Both the position numbers and the translations under genes were made by a program. 5,029 nucleotides of DNA from an uncultured Lachnospiraceae bacterium (GTDB taxonomy: Bacteria; Bacillota_A; Clostridia; Lachnospirales; Lachnospiraceae): NCBI GenBank assembly GCA_946630765.1, contig CAMOZF010000163.1, positions 1 to 5,029 on the forward strand, written 5' to 3'. Positions 1 to 5,029 of the stretch are shown here, piece after piece. The notes below the pieces were generated by a model. That model did no database searches and was not told the DNA's origin. It saw only the letters and a program-made list of their open reading frames with translations. Position 1 is the stretch's first letter, and each line of letters begins with the position of its first letter.

Positions 1-1224
1 CTCCGGTATGCCGATGCCGTTATCCGCCACCTTCAGGTAGAAGAATTCGTGATCGGCGTCAATACTGACTCTGACCTGTCCGCCGTCACGGTTGTACTTG
101 ACTGCGTTTTCGATCAGGTTTTTCACCGCCTGGGCAAGCTTCGGCTCATCCACGTCGGCAGAAACCTGACGGAAGCTTTCGTACACGAGCTCGATGTTCC
201 GTTCTTCCGCGATCGGCCGGATCCGCCGAAGAATATCCAGCACGAAATCGTTGATATTCACGGTGGAAATATTCAGGCTGTCCGGGCCTTTTCCGAGCCG
301 GACCATTGACAGCAGATCGTCAATGATCGTGGTCTCGCGCTCCACCTCATCCGAAATATCGTTCAGAATCTCCTGATACATCGCTTCCGGAATATTGTCC
401 TGCCCCCTCAGCGAATCGGAAAGCACGCGGATCGAGGCCATCGGCGTCCGAAGCTCATGCGAAACATTCGACACGAACTGTTCCTGCGATTCCTCGAGCT
501 CCCGGTAGTGGTCGACCATCTTCTCGGCGTTTTCGAGGATCGCGTCGACCTCGCGGTAGGACCGGAGATCCGTCAGATCCACGTTCAGATTGCCCTCGTT
601 CAGCCGTCCGATTTCCGCTGAAATGGAACGCACGGGCCGCACGATCAGGTAGGAGCCGTAGATGATCCCGAGGATGATCAGGATGCCGATGATCGTCTCC
701 GCGGTGATCATCGCCCGCACAACGGATGCGGAGCTTCCCTGAATCCAGCTCGTGTCAGAGGACATGATGACAGCGCCCGTCACCGTCTTCTCTTCTGAAG
801 ACTGTGCGACAACAGGCACGACAAATTCCAGCAGATTGTCTTCGGAGCGGTAATTCTGATAGTTATTTCCGGAAAGCGCTGAGAAAACAGCATCAGAAAC
901 ACAGATCCTGTTCAGATCCATGAGATAGGAATCGTGAATGATCCTGCAGTCCTCATCCACTACCAGCAGTCGTCCGCCGTAGGCGTCCGCGTACCAGTTC
1001 AGCGTATCCAGCTTCTCGGGCGTCAGGCTTTCTGCAATTAGCTCCCGCTCCCCGAGCTGCCGCGCGATAACGGAAAGGCGCTGAAGGACGTCGATCTGGC
1101 GCTGATTAATCAGGCGCATCTGATAGCTGGATACGACAAGAAGGTGCAGGATAATCATCGGTATGATGCCGGCCGCAAGAGCGATTACTATGATCCGGCT
1201 TCGTAATGACTTAAACACTCTCAT
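1..1224 (-). CDS. Membrane sensor histidine kinase, HAMP and HisKA domains, 3' end cut by window edge
   Basis: This is the sensor half of a two-component system, expected to autophosphorylate on a histidine and pass the phosphate to the regulator encoded just upstream. The frame is open for 408 codons to the window edge. Seen: a first membrane segment at about residues 11-31, an extracytoplasmic region of about 135 residues with a CACHE/PAS-like stretch (LLVVDEDCRIIHDS, from 86), a second membrane segment at about 173-195, HAMP at about 195-245, and HisKA with the H box at His256 (SHELRTPM; the HExxT phosphatase motif is intact). The ATPase domain follows, with the N box at Asn373 (NLIENAVKYN) and the start of the G1 box at 401-406 (DNGIGI). 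F and G2 boxes lie beyond the edge. No cytoplasmic PAS is seen, unlike typical WalK. The ATG start overlaps the regulator gene by 14 bp in another frame and lacks a good ribosome binding site, so translational coupling is likely. The signal sensed is unknown. Confidence 0.95.
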   Translation of the reverse strand, partial: MRVFKSLRSRIIVIALAAGIIPMIILHLLVVSSYQMRLINQRQIDVLQRLSVIARQLGERELIAESLTPEKLDTLNWYADAYGGRLLVVDEDCRIIHDSYLMDLNRICVSDAVFSALSGNNYQNYRSEDNLLEFVVPVVAQSSEEKTVTGAVIMSSDTSWIQGSSASVVRAMITAETIIGILIILGIIYGSYLIVRPVRSISAEIGRLNEGNLNVDLTDLRSYREVDAILENAEKMVDHYRELEESQEQFVSNVSHELRTPMASIRVLSDSLRGQDNIPEAMYQEILNDISDEVERETTIIDDLLSMVRLGKGPDSLNISTVNINDFVLDILRRIRPIAEERNIELVYESFRQVSADVDEPKLAQAVKNLIENAVKYNRDGGQVRVSIDADHEFFYLKVADNGIGIPE

Positions 1225-1909
1225 CGTTCTTGAAAAAATATCCTACGCCCCATTTGGTCTGCACATACTTCGGAATACTCGGATTCTCCTCGATTTTCTC
1301 GCGGAGCCGGCGGATATGGACGTCCACGGTCCGTGCGTCGCCGGGATAATCCGCGCCCCAGACAAGCGCCAGCAGTCGGTCGCGGCTGTAAACCTTATTG
1401 GCATTTTCGATCAGAAGGTGCAGAAGATCGAATTCCTTGGCAGTGACATTGACCTCGCGGTTTCTGACAAAGACGCGCTCGTTCTCGGTGTCCAGACGGA
1501 TATCGCCGGAAACAATCGTCCCGTCTGCCGGAATTTCCTTCTGATTCTTCTGATACCTGCGCATGATGGCCTTCATCCGGGCCTTCACTTCCAGGATATT
1601 GAAGGGTTTTGTGATATAATCATCGGCCCCGTACTCGAGTCCCATGATCTTGTCCATATCCTCGCTTTTGGCCGTGAGCATGATGATCGGCATATTGGAA
1701 AACTCGCGGATCTGCTGACAGACCTCCAGACCACTCATTTTGGGCAGCATGATGTCCAGAAGCACCGTATCGTACTCGGTCTCCCTTGCCATGCGAAGCG
1801 CTTCCTCTCCGTCATAAGCCGTGTCAACCTCCCACTGCTCCTGAAGAAGAGAAAAACGAATGCCCTTTACGATCAGCTTTTCGTCGTCTACAACGAGTAT
1901 CTTTGCCAT
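1211..1909 (-). CDS. OmpR/PhoB-family response regulator, WalR/PhoP-like
   Basis: This is a cytoplasmic DNA-binding transcription regulator of 232 residues, the usual size for the family. The receiver domain (about 3-117) has the acidic pair Asp8-Asp9, phosphoacceptor Asp52 (LLDIMLPKMSG), Thr79 (MLTAKSED) and Lys101 (TKPF), so it should be phosphorylatable. The winged-helix effector domain (about 130-228) contains VTAKEFDLLHLL, a recognition-helix stretch DARTVDVHIRRLREKIE and the wing GVGYFF. From memory, the recognition helix is close to that of WalR and also resembles PhoP/PhoB, which suggests binding to tandem TGTWAH-type sites, but orthology to WalR is not proven and no walH/walI genes are seen. 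The ATG is supported by GAGGT 6 bp upstream. The gene lies 24 bp after comEA and overlaps the partner kinase by 14 bp, so the three are probably one transcript. Confidence 0.96.
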   Translation of the reverse strand: MAKILVVDDEKLIVKGIRFSLLQEQWEVDTAYDGEEALRMARETEYDTVLLDIMLPKMSGLEVCQQIREFSNMPIIMLTAKSEDMDKIMGLEYGADDYITKPFNILEVKARMKAIMRRYQKNQKEIPADGTIVSGDIRLDTENERVFVRNREVNVTAKEFDLLHLLIENANKVYSRDRLLALVWGADYPGDARTVDVHIRRLREKIEENPSIPKYVQTKWGVGYFFKNDESV

Positions 1910-1915
1910 TTCTAT

Positions 1916-1921
1916 ACCTCA
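1916..1921 (-). promoter_or_regulatory. Ribosome binding site of the response regulator
   Basis: TGAGGT on the minus strand, 6 bp before the ATG at 1909. It is the best such site in this operon and lies in the 24-bp gap after comEA, so the regulator can be translated independently of comEA. Confidence 0.8.
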
Positions 1922-1933
1922 CCCCAAAAAGGT

Positions 1934-2521
1934 CTAAAATTTTATCTTATCCATCATCTGTTCCAGAAGACGCTCGCCGATGCCGGGCACGAGAAGCAGA
2001 TCTTCCGGATCCTGAAACGCGCCGTTTTCTTCGCGGCAGCGGATGATCGCCTCCGCCTTCGCCTCCCCGATGCCGGGAAGCAGCATCAGCTCTTCTTTAT
2101 CTGCCGTGTTGACATTGATGCGGCCGTCGGAAACAATTACTCCCTGATCCATTGGTTCATATCTTGCGGGAAAACGGATCATCTCCCCGTCTGTGAGCGG
2201 CTCCGCAAGATTCACCGCCGACTCATCGGCTTCTTCACTGAAGCCACCGGCGAGATTCAGCGCGTCGATCACCCGCGCCTCCGAAGGAAGGTGATACACC
2301 CCGGGCTTGTTCACCGCGCCCGAAAGATAAACGATGATTTCCTGCGCCGGAAGCGTTTCCGCCTCCTCTGTCGGATCGGAAGCCGTGCTTTCGACCGCTG
2401 CAGTTTTCCCGATACGACCCGGAATCTCTGGGTCCTGTGCCCGCAGCTTCAGCAGGAAAAGCGTACCAAAAACCACCACAAGAAGCACTCCTGCGATGAT
2501 TTTGTTACGGTATTTTTTCAT
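1934..2521 (-). CDS. comEA: ComEA-like DNA receptor, SLBB plus helix-hairpin-helix domains
   Basis: The 195-residue product matches the ComEA family: a membrane-anchored protein that binds double-stranded DNA outside the membrane and hands it to the ComEC channel during transformation. Seen: a basic N-terminus and one membrane anchor (about 8-25), an acidic Ser/Thr-rich linker (about 40-58), an SLBB beta-grasp domain (about 61-118, with VYLSGAVNKPGVY and VIDALNLAGG), then a tandem helix-hairpin-helix domain (about 133-195). That domain starts with the hallmark INVNTADKEEL and has two hairpins, LPGIG at 148-152 and VPGIG at 178-182. The SLBB part may serve oligomerisation. The ATG is the only sensible start (an in-frame TAA lies 18 bp upstream), yet no Shine-Dalgarno sequence precedes it. 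comEC is not adjacent. The gene heads the operon with the two-component genes. Function in uptake is inferred from the family; anchored SLBB-HhH proteins without a role in competence cannot be excluded. Confidence 0.93.
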   Translation of the reverse strand: MKKYRNKIIAGVLLVVVFGTLFLLKLRAQDPEIPGRIGKTAAVESTASDPTEEAETLPAQEIIVYLSGAVNKPGVYHLPSEARVIDALNLAGGFSEEADESAVNLAEPLTDGEMIRFPARYEPMDQGVIVSDGRINVNTADKEELMLLPGIGEAKAEAIIRCREENGAFQDPEDLLLVPGIGERLLEQMMDKIKF

Positions 2522-2547
2522 AATTGACGTATTATTTTACGGATACG

Positions 2548-2560
2548 CACATATTATGTG
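2548..2560. promoter_or_regulatory. 13-bp dyad over the predicted comEA transcription start
   Basis: CACAT-N3-ATGTG is a perfect inverted repeat with 5-bp arms. It begins 4 bp after the candidate -10 hexamer and would cover about -2 to +11 of the transcript, a typical repressor position. The arms are short and the region is AT-rich, so chance remains possible. No regulator can be named. Confidence 0.35.
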
Positions 2561-2564
2561 ATCT

Positions 2565-2593
2565 ATTTTACAGAATTCTTAACAAATAAGCAA
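2565..2593 (-). promoter_or_regulatory. Candidate sigma-A-type promoter of comEA-regulator-kinase
   Basis: On the minus strand a -35 TTGCTT (2593-2588) is followed after exactly 17 bp by a -10 TAAAAT (2570-2565). The -10 matches the consensus at 5 of 6 positions and the -35 at 3 of 6. Transcription would begin near 2558, leaving a leader of about 37 bases before the comEA ATG. The site lies in the only AT-rich intergenic gap of the window. The weak -35 would suit an activator-dependent or modulated promoter. Confidence 0.55.
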
Positions 2594-2605
2594 GCAGATT
2601 TTACA
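2567..2605 (-). promoter_or_regulatory. Three TGTWAH hexamers, possible WalR/PhoP-type regulator site
   Basis: Reading the minus strand, TGTAAA (2605-2600), TGTTAA (2584-2579) and TGTAAA (2572-2567) occur in the same orientation, with starts 21 and 12 bp apart. The last two are separated by 6 bp. WalR of Bacillus binds TGTWAH-N5-TGTWAH, and PhoP binds TTWACA-type repeats spaced by about 4-6 bp on the other strand. The close pair fills the -35/-10 spacer and overlaps the -10, while the distal copy lies just upstream of the -35. The downstream regulator has a WalR-like recognition helix, so autoregulation is a reasonable inference. The 6-bp spacer is not the WalR ideal. Confidence 0.4.
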
Positions 2606-2608
2606 TTT

Positions 2609-3592
2609 TCAGGAATCTGTCAGCGTCTGAAGCGCCGAAAAGATGCCCGGGTCCGTAAACTGCCCCGCTTCATTCAGCCGGATGTTCTCCCACAGAAGCT
2701 CATTTCTACGGATCGGGATCCCGGTGATCGAGCTTTCATAGTAGGCGCTCCAGCGTCCGAAGGCGCGCTCGGCCAGGATATTGCTCTTGTTGTTTCCAGA
2801 AAGCAGCGTGTTATAGGCGTTGTTTACGCGGATGATGTAATACGAACCGGCCGCCTCGAGAAGCGTACTGGTTTCTCCGTTCTGCATCTGAAAGACCGGG
2901 CCTTCCAGCTCCGGAATCAGCTCGCCCTTTCTGACGGAATAGTTCACATTCCGGTCCAGCGTGCATTCGGCCGCAACCGAGCGGAAGCTTTCTCCATGGG
3001 AAAGCCGTTCCAGTACTTCTTCGCCACGTTCCCTGGAATCTATCCGGATCACCGAGATGTCCGCGACCCGGCTCTCTTCATCACTGACAGAGACTTCGTC
3101 GGAGGACAGCTGCGCGATCTCCTTTTCGGCGATCAGATAATAGCGCATGAGCTGGACGACATCCTTCTCTCTTGCTTTTGTGTAGGCCCGCTCCGCGTCT
3201 CCCAGTTCCTCGTAGCAGGTTCTTGCGGCACGGGACAGCGCCTCCTCCTCGATATCCGTCAGCTGGTCCTGCCGGAGGAAGGCGCGTTCATTCAGATAGA
3301 TCAGCGCCCTACACTCGCGGAGCACGAAATACTCCCTGATATAATCCTCATAGCTCATGGAATCCGACACAGGAAGCGCCCAGAAATCCTCGCCGAGGAG
3401 TTCGCCGTAACGCTGCTGGAACTCGGTTTTGAAGGAAAGCGCGAGAAGACGCACTTCGGCGTCCGTGAGGATCACATGGTCCGAGGACATGATAATCTCA
3501 CGCCCCGGGATCCAGTTCACGACCGTATTGCAGGAGCTGAGAAGAAGAATCGCCAGGAAAAGTGCGGCAATCCTTGTGATAATCCGTTTCAT
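2609..3592 (-). CDS. Lipoprotein with divergent parvulin-like (PrsA/SurA-type) domain
   Basis: The predicted product is a 327-residue lipoprotein anchored outside the membrane. The N-terminus is a classic lipoprotein signal: MKRII, a hydrophobic core and the lipobox LSSC with lipidated Cys21. This decides the start: an in-frame ATG 36 codons upstream would place a charged stretch before the signal and lies inside rpe. A helical region rich in charged residues (about 42-165) resembles the SurA/PrsA N-terminal chaperone part. Residues about 175-257 follow the parvulin pattern: VADISVI, a helix ending LSHGESFRSVA, KGELIPEL, FQMQNGETS and SYYIIRV. By alignment from memory with PrsA, both active-site histidines are replaced (Asp178 and Tyr252), so isomerase activity is doubtful. 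A chaperone role for exported proteins is inferred. The gene starts 19 bp after rpe, with AGGA 11 bp upstream of the ATG, so it is probably cotranscribed with rpe. The last 65 residues match nothing I recognise. Confidence 0.82.
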   Translation of the reverse strand: MKRIITRIAALFLAILLLSSCNTVVNWIPGREIIMSSDHVILTDAEVRLLALSFKTEFQQRYGELLGEDFWALPVSDSMSYEDYIREYFVLRECRALIYLNERAFLRQDQLTDIEEEALSRAARTCYEELGDAERAYTKAREKDVVQLMRYYLIAEKEIAQLSSDEVSVSDEESRVADISVIRIDSRERGEEVLERLSHGESFRSVAAECTLDRNVNYSVRKGELIPELEGPVFQMQNGETSTLLEAAGSYYIIRVNNAYNTLLSGNNKSNILAERAFGRWSAYYESSITGIPIRRNELLWENIRLNEAGQFTDPGIFSALQTLTDS

Positions 3593-3611
3593 CTGTATGT
3601 CAATCCTACTT

Positions 3612-4277
3612 TCAGTTTCCGGAAAGAATCTTCTTACGGAAGACCGCTGCATTCTCTTCCGGATTTCCCTTGAAAATCGCGGTTCCGGCCACAAATACAT
3701 TCAGGCCGTCCGCCGACAGTTCCGCGGCATTCGCCATATTGATGCCGCCGTCTGCCTGCAGAAGTACCGGAAGCTTCCGTTCTTCGATGATTCTCCTGAG
3801 TTCCCGGATCTTTTCGATCGTTTCCGGAAGAATCGGCTGGCCGCCGAAGCCGGGCTCCACGGTCATGATCAGCACCATTTCAACCTGATCAAGGTACGGA
3901 AGGACCTTCGAAACCGGTGTCGCGGGCCGGAGCGCAATCGCGGCCGGAAGTCCCAGGCTGTGGATTTCCCGGATCACCGCGCCAGGATCCTCTGCGGCTT
4001 CAATGTGGAAAGTGATCCGCGAGGCGCCGCTTTCAGCGTAGGAACGGATATGCGGCAGCGGATCCTGAATCATCAGATGAACATCCAGCGGCTTCTTCGC
4101 AAGCTTTCTGATCGCGCGGATCACCGGATGACCGAAGGAGATTTCGGGCACGAAGCACCCGTCCATCACGTCCACATGAATCCAGTCGCAGTCCGCACGG
4201 TTCAGTGCTTCGATCGCTTCTCCGAACTTCATATAATCCGCCGCCAGAATCGACGGCGCAATCAGTTTATCGTTCAT
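3612..4277 (-). CDS. rpe: Ribulose-phosphate 3-epimerase
   Basis: The enzyme interconverts D-ribulose 5-phosphate and D-xylulose 5-phosphate in the cytosolic pentose phosphate pathway. The 221-residue TIM barrel is full length for the family. Expected residues are present: Ser9 in the N-terminal APSIL, metal ligands His34 and Asp36 (WIHVDVMDG), FVPEISFG at 42-49, metal ligand His67 (LDVHLMI), the flexible loop VEPGFGGQ at 140-147, catalytic Asp176 (LQADGGI) and the phosphate-binding end FVAGTAIF. Ala175 before the catalytic Asp is usually Val in this family, a small change unlikely to matter. The ATG shares its first base with the TGA of rsgA and has a strong GGAGG 5 bp upstream, so the two genes are translationally coupled. 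rsgA-rpe is a common order in Bacillota. Confidence 0.97.
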   Translation of the reverse strand: MNDKLIAPSILAADYMKFGEAIEALNRADCDWIHVDVMDGCFVPEISFGHPVIRAIRKLAKKPLDVHLMIQDPLPHIRSYAESGASRITFHIEAAEDPGAVIREIHSLGLPAAIALRPATPVSKVLPYLDQVEMVLIMTVEPGFGGQPILPETIEKIRELRRIIEERKLPVLLQADGGINMANAAELSADGLNVFVAGTAIFKGNPEENAAVFRKKILSGN

Positions 4278-5029
4278 CAGTACCTCCGTATCTGTTTCAG
4301 ATCCTCATAGATCCGCACATAACTGTCATAACGGCTCTTCGAAATGATTCCCTCGGAAAGCGCGTCCTTCACCGCGCATTCCTTCTCATGAATATGCCTG
4401 CAGGACCGAAGATACCTGCACTTGGGAAGGAAGGGCAGGAATTCGTCAAAATACAGGTCCAGCTCCTCTTCGTCGATATAATTCACGTCCACGGAGGTGA
4501 AGCCGGGCGTATCGCAGAGATAGCTGTCCTCTCCGAGGAAAAACACCTCCGAATGCCGGGTCGTATTCTTCCCGCGGTCGATTTTTCTGGAGAGCTCGCC
4601 GGTTTCCATGATTTCCCGGTCAAGAAGCAGATTCATCAGTGAGGACTTCCCGACGCCGGAGGGACCGGCCAGACAGGAAAAACGTCCCCGGAACTGTTCC
4701 TTCAGCGCCTCGATTCCGATATTGTCACGGACCGAGATCATATGCATCGGGTACGGCGTGCCCTGAAAAGCATCGCGGATCCTCTGAAGCTCCGCTTCGC
4801 TCGCAAGGTCTGTTTTATTAACCAGAAGACAGACCGGAATCTCCGAGTCGTGTACCTGACAGAGGTAACGGTTCAGCATGTCGACATTCGGTTCCGGCGA
4901 CATCGCGGAAAAGACCAGAAAGATCTGGTCGACATTTGCCAGTGCCGGGCGTTTGAGCGTGCTGCTTCTTTCGAGAATGCGGTCGACATTGCCGGCATTT
5001 TCAATCTCTGAGTCAAAGACCGTGCTGAA
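4277..5029 (-). CDS. rsgA: Ribosome small subunit maturation GTPase RsgA, 5' end cut by window edge
   Basis: RsgA is a circularly permuted GTPase that acts in late assembly of the 30S subunit. The frame is open to the edge, giving 250 residues; about 45-50 N-terminal residues, mostly the OB fold, lie outside. The open frame continues in family-typical sequence upstream of the internal ATG at 4903 (LKRPALANVDQIFLVFSA), so that ATG is not the start. In the permuted order are G4 NKTD (71-74 of the visible part), the P-loop GPSGVGKSS (122-130), a G2 region KNTTRH (about 154-159) and G3 DTPG (173-176). The C-terminal zinc site follows the family's C-x5-C-x-H-x5-C pattern, with Cys204, Cys210, His212 and Cys218. 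The TGA overlaps the rpe ATG by one base. In many Bacillota the prpC-prkC phosphatase/kinase pair lies just upstream, which cannot be seen here. Confidence 0.97.
   Translation of the reverse strand, partial: FSTVFDSEIENAGNVDRILERSSTLKRPALANVDQIFLVFSAMSPEPNVDMLNRYLCQVHDSEIPVCLLVNKTDLASEAELQRIRDAFQGTPYPMHMISVRDNIGIEALKEQFRGRFSCLAGPSGVGKSSLMNLLLDREIMETGELSRKIDRGKNTTRHSEVFFLGEDSYLCDTPGFTSVDVNYIDEEELDLYFDEFLPFLPKCRYLRSCRHIHEKECAVKDALSEGIISKSRYDSYVRIYEDLKQIRRY
4283..4287 (-). promoter_or_regulatory. Ribosome binding site of rpe inside the end of rsgA
   Basis: GGAGG on the minus strand lies 5 bp before the rpe ATG, within the codons for the final residues of RsgA. It is the strongest such site in the window and fixes the rpe start. 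Confidence 0.9.

Noticed and set aside
1163..2527. A 454-codon open frame on the plus strand, antisense to the response regulator and comEA
   Set aside because: It runs opposite two clear family members, starts inside the kinase gene and has no recognisable domain. Codon bias of the real genes explains its length.
2595..2619. Inverted repeat CAGATT/AATCTG at the end of the lipoprotein gene, as a terminator
   Set aside because: The stem is only 6 bp with two G-C pairs, the loop is 13 bases, the following T run is broken, and it overlaps the stop codon and abuts the -35. It is too weak to call; readthrough into comEA is possible.
2558..3673. A 371-codon open frame on the plus strand, antisense to the lipoprotein gene
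   Set aside because: No family motif is visible in its translation, and the minus-strand frame has a clear lipoprotein signal and parvulin-like pattern.
3593..3700. Longer N-terminus for the lipoprotein, starting at 3700
   Set aside because: It would add 36 mostly charged residues ahead of an ideal lipoprotein signal peptide and overlap rpe by 89 bp.
3429..4310. A 293-codon open frame on the plus strand, antisense to rpe
   Set aside because: rpe on the other strand has all catalytic residues; this frame is a low-complexity shadow rich in Arg and His.
4277..4903. RsgA starting at the ATG at 4903
   Set aside because: The frame stays open upstream to the edge and encodes conserved RsgA sequence, so this Met is internal.

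Overview
All genes in this window lie on the minus strand, so the order of transcription runs from high to low coordinates. The set rsgA, rpe, PrsA/SurA-like lipoprotein, comEA, and an OmpR-family response regulator with its sensor kinase points to a Gram-positive member of the Bacillota, most likely class Clostridia (Lachnospiraceae-like). This rests on the rsgA-rpe pairing, the lipoprotein foldase, the SLBB plus HhH form of ComEA and the WalR/PhoP-like regulator. Coding GC looks moderate (a little above 50% by eye, not counted). I cannot name a genus.

There are two transcription blocks. The first (5029 to 2609) holds rsgA (5' end outside the window), rpe and a signal-peptide lipoprotein with a divergent parvulin-like domain. 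rsgA and rpe share one base, with the strong rpe ribosome binding site inside the end of rsgA; rpe and the lipoprotein gene are 19 bp apart. The block joins ribosome maturation and pentose phosphate metabolism to an envelope protein. The thiamine pyrophosphokinase gene that often follows rpe in Bacillota is not there.

The second block (2521 to 1) holds comEA, 24 bp, a response regulator, and a membrane histidine kinase whose start overlaps the regulator by 14 bp and whose 3' end is cut by the window edge. The 87-bp AT-rich gap 2522-2608 is the only real intergenic region. It carries a good sigma-A-type promoter candidate for comEA, a 13-bp dyad over the predicted transcription start, and three TGTWAH hexamers in the same orientation. 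Two of these are 12 bp apart, resembling the direct repeats bound by WalR/PhoP-type regulators. The simplest reading is an autoregulated comEA-regulator-kinase operon.

I see no RNA gene, mobile element, CRISPR array or obviously new system. The most interesting points are the predicted autoregulatory site, the comEA/two-component linkage, and the parvulin-like domain lacking both active-site histidines.
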